DNA from: DAOOVD01 sp035369845 | GTDB lineage: Bacteria > Bacillota > Desulfotomaculia > Desulfotomaculales > Pelotomaculaceae | Length of the DNA stretch: 46,378 bases | Assembly: GCA_035369845.1 (NCBI GenBank) | Contig: DAOOVD010000016.1 | Location: 1 to 46,378, forward strand | Reading direction: 5' to 3' | In this document: positions 15,475 to 24,313 of the stretch, one piece after another | Layout: each line of letters opens with the position of its first letter | Position numbering within the stretch: position 1 is the first letter of the stretch | The notes under the pieces: model-generated | Seen by the model: the letters and a program-made list of their open reading frames with translations, nothing else | The model's database searches: none | Told to the model about the DNA's origin: nothing | Made by a program: the position numbers and the translations under genes

Positions 15475-17406
15475 TCAACTCTTTGCCTGTTCAAGCGCCC
15501 TGCCGGGCAGGCGCTTGTCGCCCACCCGCCTGGTTAATTTTTCTTTATCGAAGAATTCAAGCAAAGGCAGGGCAAACTTGCGGGAGGTCGACAGCAGGTC
15601 CCGCAGTTCCCCGACCGTTATTTCGCCCTTGTCCCGGAGGTAAGCGGCCACCTTCTCGCGGGCTTCCTCCAAAACAGCTTTTTGAAAATACAGGTCCTCG
15701 GCCACCTTAATCATCTCACCGGTTCTCAACAAGTACTGGAGCAGTTCAGCACCTTCCGTTTCACTAAAACCAGCCGCCCGGCAGACATCATCCCAGGAAG
15801 GAGGCTGAAAACCAGCCTGCCTCAACATCACGGATATTTTTTCAATTCTTTTTTCCATTTTGCCGTCCGGACCCGGTTTGAAATTTTTTAAAGCTACGCT
15901 TTGAAGCGCAACTCTCAGCAAGCCGTCTCTCTCCATCTGGGAAAGCAATTGTTGAAAAACCTTGCTGCTTAAAGATTGAAACTTGCGCGACCGCAGTTCC
16001 TCCCTCGGATAGCCTTCCCTGAGGGGGAACTGAACGTGGTACGAGTTCAGCATCCCGATTATTTCTTCAGACCACCGCCTGTAAAAATCGCTGAAAACAA
16101 ACAGGGTTCTGCTGTCTCCCTCCACTTTTTTTGCCTTTCCCCTTTTTACAAGTTCACCGGCCGCTTCCTCAACTTCGTTTGGCTCAAGACCCGTACCGGC
16201 AGCGATATCCGCCGCGCCTTCAAGCTTCAGACCGGCTTTCAGGTAATGTTCCACCAGTTCTTCCGGCGTGCCCTTTTCACGCGTGGCAAGAGCGTTGAGC
16301 ACCTCGCTGCGAAAGCGCCTGTGCTTCCGCTTCGGCAGCGGGTCTATGACAGTGCCGCCCCCGATTGTTTGCATGGGGGAGTATGATCTGATAACAAAGC
16401 GGTCCCCTTTCACCGCCACCGTATTTTCTTCCAGATGCAACTGGGCGTAAGCCGACAAACCCGGTCTGAGCTCTTCCCGATCAAGCAGCACAACCCTGCC
16501 CAAGGTTTCCCCGGTCCCAAGATAAAAACGGATTCTCGACCTGTTTTTGAGCGGCTTCGGGGCACTTTCAAGCAACATCAGACGAACATCGATCCTGTTC
16601 GTTACGGCCACGCTTCGGGGACCTGCTACGACGCTGCCGCGTTCCAGTTGCTCCACTTCGACGCCGGCCAGGTTCACTGCCGTTCTCTGACCTGCTTCAG
16701 CCGCCTCAACTTTTTTCCCGTGCACCTGAATAGAGCGCACTCTTGAACTCAATCCCTGTGGCTGAATTTCCACTACATCCCCGACGCGCAGCGAACCCGA
16801 AACCAGAGTCCCGGTAACAACAGTACCGAAGCCTGTGACAGTAAACACCCTGTCCACAGGAAGCCTCGGCGGACCAGACTCCTGCTTTGCCCGGATTGAC
16901 CCGGCAACCTGTTCGATCAGGTTGAGCAGTTCCGGTATCCCCTTTCCCGTCACCGATGAAACCGCAACCAGCGGGGCTTCCTCAAGGAACGTCCCTTTTA
17001 AAAATTCCCCGACCTCCTCTTTTACCAGGTCGAGCCAATCCCCGTTAACCAGGTCGCACTTGGTCAGCACAACTATACCCTTTGTCACCTGCAAAAGCCG
17101 GATGATGTCCAGATGCTCCCTGGTTTGGGGCATGACTCCTTCATCGGCCGCTATGACCAGCAAAACGAGGTCAAAACCTCCCGCGCCCGCCAGCATATTC
17201 TTGATGAAGCGTTCGTGGCCGGGAACGTCAACGATGCCCGCCCTGCGCCCTCCAGGCAGTTCAAGGGAGGCAAAGCCCAACTCTATGGAAATCCCCCTGT
17301 CTTTCTCTTCCTTCAGGCGGTCAGTGTCCACACCGGTCATCGCTTTAACCAGGGCTGTCTTTCCGTGGTCGACGTGACCGGCCGTACCGATAATGAGGTG
17401 TTTCAT
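15475..17406 (-). CDS. selB: Selenocysteine-specific translation elongation factor
   Basis: SelB brings selenocysteinyl-tRNA to UGA codons by binding a hairpin in the mRNA. The N-terminal GTPase domain shows GTAGHVDHGKTALVKA (P-loop), DVPGHERFI (G3) and LTKCDL (G4), followed by EF-Tu-like domains II and III (FTVTGFGTVVTGTLVSG). The C-terminal ~260 residues carry the winged-helix repeats that read the mRNA hairpin. At 643 residues the length is right. ATG 17406 has GGGGCGGG upstream and lies 15 bases after selA, so the pair is an operon. No tRNA-Sec or UGA-containing selenoprotein gene was found in the window. Confidence 0.95.
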   Translation of the reverse strand: MKHLIIGTAGHVDHGKTALVKAMTGVDTDRLKEEKDRGISIELGFASLELPGGRRAGIVDVPGHERFIKNMLAGAGGFDLVLLVIAADEGVMPQTREHLDIIRLLQVTKGIVVLTKCDLVNGDWLDLVKEEVGEFLKGTFLEEAPLVAVSSVTGKGIPELLNLIEQVAGSIRAKQESGPPRLPVDRVFTVTGFGTVVTGTLVSGSLRVGDVVEIQPQGLSSRVRSIQVHGKKVEAAEAGQRTAVNLAGVEVEQLERGSVVAGPRSVAVTNRIDVRLMLLESAPKPLKNRSRIRFYLGTGETLGRVVLLDREELRPGLSAYAQLHLEENTVAVKGDRFVIRSYSPMQTIGGGTVIDPLPKRKHRRFRSEVLNALATREKGTPEELVEHYLKAGLKLEGAADIAAGTGLEPNEVEEAAGELVKRGKAKKVEGDSRTLFVFSDFYRRWSEEIIGMLNSYHVQFPLREGYPREELRSRKFQSLSSKVFQQLLSQMERDGLLRVALQSVALKNFKPGPDGKMEKRIEKISVMLRQAGFQPPSWDDVCRAAGFSETEGAELLQYLLRTGEMIKVAEDLYFQKAVLEEAREKVAAYLRDKGEITVGELRDLLSTSRKFALPLLEFFDKEKLTRRVGDKRLPGRALEQAKS

Positions 17407-17421
17407 ATCAGCCCGCCCCTT

Positions 17422-18837
17422 TCAGCAGGAATTAAACGCCTTCATTATTGCATCGGCGAGCGCAGGAATTTCCTCATCCTTGACTGTGCGCACGTCCAAG
17501 TAAAGCCTGTCGTCCTGAACCCTTCCCATAACAGGGGGCTCGCCCCGCCGCAGCAGGGATTGAAGCTGGCCCGCCGAAATTCCTTTCGGACGCACAGAAA
17601 CAACCGCTGTGGGAAGGACGGCAGTCGGCATGGCTCCTCCCCCAACTGCCGATACACCCTTCTCTATCTCAATATCCGCCCTTTCACGCAGAATATTGAT
17701 AATTTCCACCAGCCTCAGGGCTCTTTCAAAAAGCACTTCCTGCGGCAGTGTCAACATCTCCAGGGTGGGTATGTCTTTCATCGCCTTTTCCGCGTCGAGG
17801 TACTCCCTAAGGGTGGCCTCCAGGGCAGCAACCGTCATTTTATCTATCCTGAGGGCCCTCGTCAGCGGGTTTTTTTTCATTTTCTCAATATAATGACGCT
17901 TGCCCACAATCACCCCGGCCTGCGGCCCGCCAAGAAGCTTGTCTCCGCTGAAAGTGACAATATCCGGACCGGCCGAAACTGCTTCCTGCACGGTGGGCTC
18001 ATACGGCAAGCCGTAACGGCTCAGGTCAATCAAAAAACCGCTCCCCAGGTCCGACATTACGGGAATGCCAAAATCGCGGCCGATTTCAACCAATTCACTG
18101 ACTGTAGTCTCCCGGGCAAATCCTATAATCCTGTAGTTGCTTGTATGCACGTGCAGCAGAAGGGCTGTGTTTTGGCTGACGGCCCTTCGATAGTCTTCCG
18201 GATAGGTTTTGTTTGTAGTGCCGACCTCGACCAGGTGCGCTCCGCTCCGGGCCATAACCTCCGGTATCCTGAACGAACCGCCTATTTCCACAAGTTGGCC
18301 TCTCGATACTATTACCTCACGGCCCCTGGCCACGGTACCTAATGCGAGAAGCACTGCAGCGGCGTTATTGTTGACCGCCATGGCGGCCTCCGCTCCTGTC
18401 AGCGTGCACAAAAGCTCCTCTACCGCAGCGTACCTCGACCCTCTGCCACCTGTCTCGAGATCGAGTTCCAGGTTTGAATAGTTTGACGCTACTTCGTTGA
18501 CAGCCGCCCTTGCCCTGTCGCTCAAAAGCGCCCTGCCCAGGTTTGTATGCAGCACCACCCCGGTGGCATTTATCACCCGGCGTAGGTTGGGGCGGGCCAT
18601 AAGGGGCACCTTTTCCGATGTCCTGGATAAAATAAGATTCAGAAAGGTCGTCTTATCCCCTTCCGGCGTCTGTCCGGACAGGATTCTCCCCCTTTCCTCG
18701 CTGATAGCCTCCCGTACCGCCTGTACTACCAGACCGCGGGGATAATGCTCAAAAAATTCCGTCAACCTGCCGTCCCTCAGCACCTCGTCAACGGACGGCA
18801 GAAACCTGAGGCCGTGTTTGCCCGAGTCCTCGCTCAT
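17422..18837 (-). CDS. selA: L-seryl-tRNA(Sec) selenium transferase
   Basis: SelA is a PLP enzyme that converts Ser-tRNA(Sec) to Sec-tRNA(Sec) using selenophosphate. Landmarks are RRVINATGVVLHTNLGRALL at the N-terminal domain border, LVEVGTTNKTYPEDYRRA, and the PLP lysine in TFSGDKLLGGPQAGVIVG. The family's C-terminal domain includes AVGGGAMPTAVLPTAVVSV. With ATG 18837 the protein has 471 residues, the usual size. That ATG is chosen for GGAGGG four bases upstream; an earlier in-frame ATG at 18891 overlaps the -10 to start region of the promoter. Followed directly by selB. Confidence 0.95.
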   Translation of the reverse strand: MSEDSGKHGLRFLPSVDEVLRDGRLTEFFEHYPRGLVVQAVREAISEERGRILSGQTPEGDKTTFLNLILSRTSEKVPLMARPNLRRVINATGVVLHTNLGRALLSDRARAAVNEVASNYSNLELDLETGGRGSRYAAVEELLCTLTGAEAAMAVNNNAAAVLLALGTVARGREVIVSRGQLVEIGGSFRIPEVMARSGAHLVEVGTTNKTYPEDYRRAVSQNTALLLHVHTSNYRIIGFARETTVSELVEIGRDFGIPVMSDLGSGFLIDLSRYGLPYEPTVQEAVSAGPDIVTFSGDKLLGGPQAGVIVGKRHYIEKMKKNPLTRALRIDKMTVAALEATLREYLDAEKAMKDIPTLEMLTLPQEVLFERALRLVEIINILRERADIEIEKGVSAVGGGAMPTAVLPTAVVSVRPKGISAGQLQSLLRRGEPPVMGRVQDDRLYLDVRTVKDEEIPALADAIMKAFNSC

Positions 18838-18876
18838 AAAACCCTCCAGGACGATATATTCGTTAAAACTTTTTAA

Positions 18877-18905
18877 ATTATATGGCAGCATGGCGCCAAA
18901 TGCAA
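18877..18905 (-). promoter_or_regulatory. Sigma-A-type promoter of selAB
   Basis: On the minus strand TTGCAT (18900-18905) and TATAAT (18877-18882) are 17 bases apart. Start of transcription near 18870 gives a ~35-base leader carrying the GGAGGG site of selA at 18837, which supports that start codon. Confidence 0.75.
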
Positions 18906-19012
18906 GACTTTAACCGCTCAAACCCATACTTTTATCCTGCATGCTGATGTAATATTCAACCCCTATAATTATTTTGGGTCTTATTATATAATTAGAAATG
19001 TAAAAAACGTTG

Positions 19013-19104
19013 TTGCCGTGCCCCCCGCAGAAAGCGAAGAGCAACTATCCGACGGCAATGCCCGCCAAATGCGCAACGAGCCGGGTGGCTCCTCCGGAAA
19101 CCGG
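19013..19104 (+). promoter_or_regulatory. Structured leader upstream of purL
   Basis: TTGCCGT (19013-19019) pairs perfectly with ACGGCAA (19052-19058); GAGCC-GGGT-GGCTC (19078-19091) and CCGG-AAA-CCGG (19094-19104) form two further hairpins just before the purL ribosome site AGGAGG. It does not match the guanine, PRPP, ZTP or T-box consensus as I know them, and no terminator T-run is present, so any control would be at translation. A TATAAT sequence at 18987-18992 could be the -10 element, without a convincing -35. Confidence 0.35.
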
Positions 19105-19135
19105 GCAAGGCAATTCAAATACAGGAGGTTAAAAG

Positions 19136-21970
19136 ATGATCCAGGAAGTGCGGGTGATTACCAAAGAAGGGATCCCCGACAGCAAGGGCGAGGAAGTCCT
19201 CTACGAGATCAACCATGCCCTCAAAATCAAAAGCGTGGAAAAAGTCAGAACCGCGCGTGTTTTTCGCTTTGAAGGCATAGCTGAAAAAGAGGCTTTTTAC
19301 CTGGCTGAAAAACTTTTGGCAGAAGATGTTTTTCAACTTTTTGAAATAAACGGTCAGGTGATCAAAGATGCAAAAGTGGTCCTGGAAGTGGCCTACAAGC
19401 CCGGGGTGATGAACCCCGAGGCGGCTTCGCTGATGAAATCGGCCAGGGACCTGGGCATCACCGGCCTGCTGGCTGCCGATTCAAGCTGGGAGTACGGTTT
19501 TTACGGTGATAATATTACCGCGGCAGAGATCGAACGAATTGTTAAAAGTCTTCTTGTAAACGCGACGGTCGAATATGTCGTCAGAAAGGCGCCGGAAACC
19601 CTGATAATCCACGGAAGTCCCGGCCCTACAGAAACCATTCCCATCCGCACGATGAACGGCGATGAGCTTATGAACCTCAGCCGGGACAAGCTTTTCCTCA
19701 ACCTTGAAGAAATGACGGTCATTCAAAAATATTTTTCTGAAATCGGCAGGGACCCTACCGACTGCGAGATCGAAATCATCGCCCAGACCTGGTCGGAACA
19801 CTGTGTGCACAAGACGTTCAAAGCCAGGCTCATTGTTGACGGCAAAGAGAAAAAGCCTCTTTTCCAGCGGCTGAAAGAGGCTACGAAGAAATGCGGAAAT
19901 CCCTTGGTTCTTTCGGCGTTCGTCGATAATTCCGGTGTGGCTGAATTCTACGACGGTCTGGCCATCTGCGGCAAAGTGGAAACTCACAATTCGCCTTCAG
20001 CTATAGAGCCGTACGGGGGCGCTATGACCGGAAGCGGCGGCGTCTTCAGGGATACCGTCGGCACGGGCCTGGGGGCGAAAGTGGTGGCCTCAACCGACAT
20101 GTTCTGTTTTGCCCCGCCGGAGACTTCCGAAAATGAAATCCCGCCCGGCTGCCTCCACCCGCATTATCTTCTAAGAAGGGTGGTCGCGGGGGTCAGGGAC
20201 TACGGAAACCGGATGGGCATACCGACCAACAACGGTTCGGTACATTTTCACCGTGATTTTCGCGCCAAGCCCACCGTCATCGTGGGCTCCTACGGTATCC
20301 TCCCGGTTGAATGCAGCCAAAAAGGCAAGCCGCGGCCAGGCGACCTGGTTTTCGTCCTTGGCGGGCGTACCGGCAGGGACGGCATTCATGGGGCCACCTT
20401 CTCAAGCGGCGAGATGACTGACCGGACTATCGAGGTAAACGCCAGCGCGGTGCAGATTGGGCATCCGATCGAGGAAAAACGCATGTTCGACGCAATAGTC
20501 GCCGCAAGGGACGAAAACCTCATCCGCGCAATCACTGACTGCGGAGCCGGCGGATTTGCCTCCGCCGTGGGTGAAATGGGCGCTGAAACCGGAGCCCGCA
20601 TTGCACTCGACCGTGCACCGTTAAAGTACCCCGGCCTTTCCCCCTGGGAAATACTTCTATCGGAAAGCCAGGAAAGAATGGTGCTAGCCGTTTCACCTGA
20701 AAATGCCGGGCGAATTTTCGAAATCTGTAAAGGATACAACGTCGAAGCCACCATTCTCGGCGAATTTACCGGAGACGGGCGGTTTACCGCGACATACGAA
20801 AGTAAAACCGTAATGGATCTGGACATGAAGTTTCTACACGACGGCCTGCCCCAGCGCCTTATGAAGGCATCATGGAAGCGGCCAGTTTTCGACGAGCCGC
20901 CCGTTGTCAGGACAGAAGACTGGCGCGGGTTGTTCGTCAGCATCCTGGGACACCTGAACGTCTGTTCAAAAGAGCCGATTGTAAGGCTCTACGACCACGG
21001 CGTCCAGGGTACGAATGCACTTCCGCCGTTTGCAGGAGATGATGGAAGCGGTCCCAATGACTGCGTCATCCTCACCCCGGTACTCGGAAAACCGTATGGC
21101 ATGTTTATTTCACACGGGCTGAACCCGGTGCTCAATAAAATCGATCCTTATTACGGAAGCATATGGGCGGCCGCCGAAGCCGTGTCCAACGCAGTATCGG
21201 CAGGAGCCAATCCGAAGGAAATATTTTTGATAGACAACTTCATCTGGCCTTTCCCGGACGAGGAAGCACTCGGGGCACTTGATTTGGCCGTCGACGCCTG
21301 CACGGATTTTTCACTCGCGACTGGAATGCCCTTTATTTCGGGCAAAGACAGCCTTTCCAGCACCTACCGGGGCAAAGACGGAACGTTTATCAAGATTCCG
21401 CCCGTTCTGTGCATTTCAGCGTTCGGACGAATACCGGACGTTGCCAAAACAGTGTCGACCGACTTTAAAAAACCGGGAAGCAAGATTGTTCTGGTCGGGC
21501 ACAGAAACTTGTCTGAAATGGCCGGGTCCGTTTACTACGACATCCTGGGGCATCTCGGCAACAATTTGCCCAAAATCAATCCGGCCATGCTGGCAAAGGT
21601 TCTGGATGCTGTCCATAAGGCGATAATATCCGGCAGTGTCCTTTCCTGTCACGACATCAGCGAGGGCGGCCTTGCCGCCGCACTGTCCGAGATGTGCTTC
21701 GGAGGCGGTATCGGCGCAGCCATTGAAATAGCCGGAAATGTAAATCCGGAAAACTTCCTGTTTAATGAAACCGCCGGCTGTTTCCTGATGGAAATGCCGG
21801 CCGATTCAGAGCCTGAGGAAATTTTTGGAGACACACCCTGCACAATAATCGGAAAAACAGATTCCGAACAGAACATCACCGCCGTGAGATCCGGGAAGTT
21901 GCTTTTCAAGCTGAGTCTCAGCGAACTCAAGGAGGCCTGGCAGCGTCCCATGAAGGAGGTATTCCGCTAA
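19136..21970 (+). CDS. purL: Phosphoribosylformylglycinamidine synthase, PurS-like/PurL fusion
   Basis: The synthetase subunit converts FGAR and ammonia to FGAM with ATP in step four of purine synthesis. The first ~165 residues resemble two PurS-like small domains (MIQEVRVITKEGIPDSKGEE; VVLEVAYKPGVMNPEAAS), replacing a separate purS gene. The PurL core follows, with TWSEHCVHKTFKARL, CGKVETHNSPSAIEPYGGAM and GSGGVFRDTVGTG, and a repeated AIRS-like second half (SGKDSLSSTYRG, SCHDISEGGLAAALSEM). At 944 residues it is longer than the ~730-residue Bacillus PurL but shorter than the enterobacterial form that also includes PurQ. AGGAGG precedes the ATG. Its TAA overlaps the purQ ATG (TAATG). Confidence 0.93.
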   Translation: MIQEVRVITKEGIPDSKGEEVLYEINHALKIKSVEKVRTARVFRFEGIAEKEAFYLAEKLLAEDVFQLFEINGQVIKDAKVVLEVAYKPGVMNPEAASLMKSARDLGITGLLAADSSWEYGFYGDNITAAEIERIVKSLLVNATVEYVVRKAPETLIIHGSPGPTETIPIRTMNGDELMNLSRDKLFLNLEEMTVIQKYFSEIGRDPTDCEIEIIAQTWSEHCVHKTFKARLIVDGKEKKPLFQRLKEATKKCGNPLVLSAFVDNSGVAEFYDGLAICGKVETHNSPSAIEPYGGAMTGSGGVFRDTVGTGLGAKVVASTDMFCFAPPETSENEIPPGCLHPHYLLRRVVAGVRDYGNRMGIPTNNGSVHFHRDFRAKPTVIVGSYGILPVECSQKGKPRPGDLVFVLGGRTGRDGIHGATFSSGEMTDRTIEVNASAVQIGHPIEEKRMFDAIVAARDENLIRAITDCGAGGFASAVGEMGAETGARIALDRAPLKYPGLSPWEILLSESQERMVLAVSPENAGRIFEICKGYNVEATILGEFTGDGRFTATYESKTVMDLDMKFLHDGLPQRLMKASWKRPVFDEPPVVRTEDWRGLFVSILGHLNVCSKEPIVRLYDHGVQGTNALPPFAGDDGSGPNDCVILTPVLGKPYGMFISHGLNPVLNKIDPYYGSIWAAAEAVSNAVSAGANPKEIFLIDNFIWPFPDEEALGALDLAVDACTDFSLATGMPFISGKDSLSSTYRGKDGTFIKIPPVLCISAFGRIPDVAKTVSTDFKKPGSKIVLVGHRNLSEMAGSVYYDILGHLGNNLPKINPAMLAKVLDAVHKAIISGSVLSCHDISEGGLAAALSEMCFGGGIGAAIEIAGNVNPENFLFNETAGCFLMEMPADSEPEEIFGDTPCTIIGKTDSEQNITAVRSGKLLFKLSLSELKEAWQRPMKEVFR

Positions 21971-22752
21971 TGGCAAGACCACGTGTGTGCGTTATAAAAA
22001 CTGACGGGATCAACTGCGACGAAGAAACGTTTTACGCTTTTGAAAAAGCAGGCGCACTCTGCCGTATGGTGCATGTCAACCAACTGAGAACGGGGGAGGA
22101 AAAGCTGTCCTCATACCAAATTCTCGCCCTGCCCGGCGGTTTTTCCTATGGGGACGACGTCCATTCCGGCAAAATACTTGCGGTTGAGCTCACCTCTTTT
22201 CTTAAAAACCATCTTTCAGAATTCGTGGAAAGAGGAAACCTGGTAATCGGGATCTGCAACGGGTTCCAGGTTCTCGTCCGAACCGGCCTCCTGCCGTCAA
22301 AAAGAATAGGAGAGATTAAAACAACCCTGATGGTGAACGACAGCGGTCACTTCGAATGCCGCTGGGTAAATCTGCTTGTTGAGCCGGGTCGCTGTGTTTT
22401 TACCCGCGGCATGGAGAACTCTGTCATTAGCGTCCAGGTAGCTCACGGCGAAGGCAAATTCTACACGGACCCGGAAACGCTCAGAGAAATTGAGAGCGGC
22501 GGGCAGGTGGTTTTCCGTTACACAGGGCCGGACAACCGGCCTACGATGCTTTATCCTTACAATCCCAACGGTTCCTTGAACGCAATTGCGGGTATCTGTG
22601 ATTCCACAGGCCGAATCATGGGCATGATGCCTCATCCGGAAAGGTTCGTAGAAAAAACCCAGCACCCGAACTGGCGCAGGATGCCGTCCGATGTATTGCC
22701 GCACGGGCTTCCTGTCTTTAAAAATGCGGTGGCATACTTCCAGCAGACATAG
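21970..22752 (+). CDS. purQ: Phosphoribosylformylglycinamidine synthase, glutaminase subunit
   Basis: PurQ hydrolyses glutamine and feeds ammonia to PurL. The class I amidotransferase triad is visible: the nucleophile in GICNGFQVL (Cys near 96) and the His-x-Glu in MGMMPHPERF. ALPGGFSYGDDV near residue 55 is typical of PurQ. At 260 residues it is longer than Bacillus PurQ (~227) and resembles the glutaminase region of large PurL enzymes. Start and the upstream purL stop share bases, indicating translational coupling. The stop lies within a perfect dyad, AGCAGAC-ATA-GTCTGCT (22742-22758), with no T-run. No further pur genes are seen. Confidence 0.95.
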   Translation: MARPRVCVIKTDGINCDEETFYAFEKAGALCRMVHVNQLRTGEEKLSSYQILALPGGFSYGDDVHSGKILAVELTSFLKNHLSEFVERGNLVIGICNGFQVLVRTGLLPSKRIGEIKTTLMVNDSGHFECRWVNLLVEPGRCVFTRGMENSVISVQVAHGEGKFYTDPETLREIESGGQVVFRYTGPDNRPTMLYPYNPNGSLNAIAGICDSTGRIMGMMPHPERFVEKTQHPNWRRMPSDVLPHGLPVFKNAVAYFQQT

Positions 22753-23143
22753 TCTGCTCCGGCCGCGAGGTCAAGAAGGCTGGTTTCCGGAATATTTTCG
22801 GCTAACTTTCCGTCTTTCGCACCGGCAGAACTTACTGCTTGCTTTGGGCAAAACCGGTCCGTCTTCCCCACTTGTTCTGTAATGACACGGAGCCTGCCTC
22901 AGAGTACAGAATTTTCTTCGATGGATAAGCCCTAATTGCACAGGGGGCAGCAACTCGACGTCCGGCCCGGTTCGGGGCGGTGCGGACATCCGTGTCAACT
23001 CGTTCAATATCTCATCCCCACTTCATCCGGTTCATTTACCATACACTCAAGCTGTAGTAATTCCCTGCCGAAAGGCAATACGCTCTTTGGTGTCACTGGA
23101 ACGGAAACCGGTTTTATTCACCGGGTGCAGGGCAATATTGCCC
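22753..23143. other. Gene-free stretch between purQ and the L,D-transpeptidase
   Basis: I see no supportable gene here. Short open frames on both strands lack ribosome sites and resemble no family. The stretch is GC-richer than the AT-rich DNA that follows and contains several short complementary segments, so a small RNA ending at the 23144-23200 terminator is possible but not shown. Confidence 0.4.
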
Positions 23144-23200
23144 GCCTCCTCCGACTTCAAGGACCCCGACGGTTTTTCAAAAACCCGGAGGCCTTTTTTA
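23144..23200 (+). terminator. Intrinsic terminator
   Basis: GCCTCC (23144-23149) pairs with GGAGGC (23187-23192), with an inner GGTTT-TTCAA-AAACC hairpin (from 23171), followed by seven pyrimidines, mostly T. It may end the purLQ transcript or an independent short RNA from the 390-base stretch before it. Confidence 0.6.
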
Positions 23201-23354
23201 TTTCGGCAAATTTTAGTTATTAATGTACTTCTGTATTAAACAGGCAGACCTGTACAACACTAACCCTAAAAGCTTCAACAATATTTGATTTTCAGGAAAC
23301 GCCAATCGGCTTGCCAATAATTTCTCGACAGCCATAAATTGCGGAGGGATGATT

Positions 23355-24023
23355 TTGACCGGATTGCGTTTGCTGGCGGCAGCGTTGACAGCTTTTCTCA
23401 TACTGATTTCAAAGGCGGAACCGGCGGGCACGGCAGCCCCCATCCCCATACCCGAAAACACGAGCATAATAATCGACATGGACATGCTTACTCTGACCAT
23501 TTTTGAAAGCGGCGAACCCGTTCGCCGCTACCCGGTGGCAATGGGGAAATATGAAACACCGACTCCCTCCGGCAACTGGGAAATCATTTCAATGGACACC
23601 GACCCACCGGACGTGATGGGCACACGCTGGATGGGGCTCAACATTCCTTACGGACAGTACGGAATCCACGGGACAAATGCGCCTCACAGTATAGGCAGCT
23701 TTGCCAGCCACGGTTGTATCAGAATGTTCAATTCAAACGCTGAAGAAGTATTTCGCAAGGTTACTGTAGGGACGCCGGTTACTATCGTGGGATCACCTTT
23801 CGGACCGCCGGGGACTCAGCCTTCGACGTTAAAATTCGGGGACAGGGGGCCTGACGTTCTGGAAGTTCAGCGAGCCTTGAAAAGACTCGGCTATATCAGT
23901 TGGACTCCCGACGGGTTCTGGGGACACGGCACTGAAAAAGCAGTCGGGAAGTTCAGGGAGGACAACGGCCTGAAAGGGGCAAACGTTGTAGACAATGAGG
24001 TTTACAAACTGTTGGGATTTTAG
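23355..24023 (+). CDS. Exported L,D-transpeptidase (YkuD) with peptidoglycan-binding domain
   Basis: YkuD enzymes form 3-3 cross-links in, or otherwise remodel, peptidoglycan outside the membrane. An N-terminal hydrophobic signal/anchor (residues ~3-20) precedes the YkuD domain, whose catalytic motif is GIHGTNAPHS plus SFASHGCIRMFN (Cys ~121). The C-terminal ~60 residues are a PG_binding_1 module (GDRGPDVLEVQRALKRLGYI). I place the start at TTG 23355, six bases after GGAGGG; the ATG at 23349 directly abuts that site. About 222 residues. In spore formers such proteins are often coat- or cortex-associated; this is not shown here. Confidence 0.9.
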   Translation: MTGLRLLAAALTAFLILISKAEPAGTAAPIPIPENTSIIIDMDMLTLTIFESGEPVRRYPVAMGKYETPTPSGNWEIISMDTDPPDVMGTRWMGLNIPYGQYGIHGTNAPHSIGSFASHGCIRMFNSNAEEVFRKVTVGTPVTIVGSPFGPPGTQPSTLKFGDRGPDVLEVQRALKRLGYISWTPDGFWGHGTEKAVGKFREDNGLKGANVVDNEVYKLLGF

Positions 24024-24038
24024 ATGGATAATTTAAGG

Positions 24039-24067
24039 TTGAAAAAACTGGAAATATATGGTACTAT
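24039..24067 (+). promoter_or_regulatory. Sigma-A-type promoter of the zinc-ribbon gene
   Basis: TTGAAA (24039-24044) and TACTAT (24062-24067) are 17 bases apart. Transcription would start near 24074, about 24 bases before the ATG, leaving room for the AGGGTGAAG ribosome site. Confidence 0.65.
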
Positions 24068-24097
24068 TATTTAAATTCATCATAACAGGGTGAAGCG

Positions 24098-24283
24098 ATG
24101 TTCGAGAAAATCTGTACTTACTGTCAAAAACCCAGCTACAGCAGTGCCAACGAAAACTGGATCTGCCCGTACTGCGGAAAAGACATAAGCAACCTCCCTG
24201 TCCAAAACCAAAAAAACATAAAAAAAGACAGGAAAGTAATCAGCATCTACAGTAGGCGAAGAAGAGGAAAAACCTTCCTGTAG
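24098..24283 (+). CDS. Small zinc-ribbon protein
   Basis: This 61-residue protein has two CxxC knuckles 18 residues apart (CTYCQKPSYSS and WICPYCGKDIS), the pattern of a rubredoxin-like zinc ribbon, followed by a basic tail ending SIYSRRRRGKTFL. The tail suggests contact with nucleic acid, but no function can be given. It has its own promoter and an AGGGTGAAG ribosome site, and lies alone between the transpeptidase and the convergent mqnA. Confidence 0.75.
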   Translation: MFEKICTYCQKPSYSSANENWICPYCGKDISNLPVQNQKNIKKDRKVISIYSRRRRGKTFL

Positions 24284-24313
24284 GTTTTTAAAATTTATAT
24301 ATCACCCAGGCTT

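Noticed and set aside
17113..18342. A 409-codon open frame on the plus strand across selB and selA
   Set aside because: It is the shadow of two well-recognised minus-strand genes; no ribosome site and no family resemblance.
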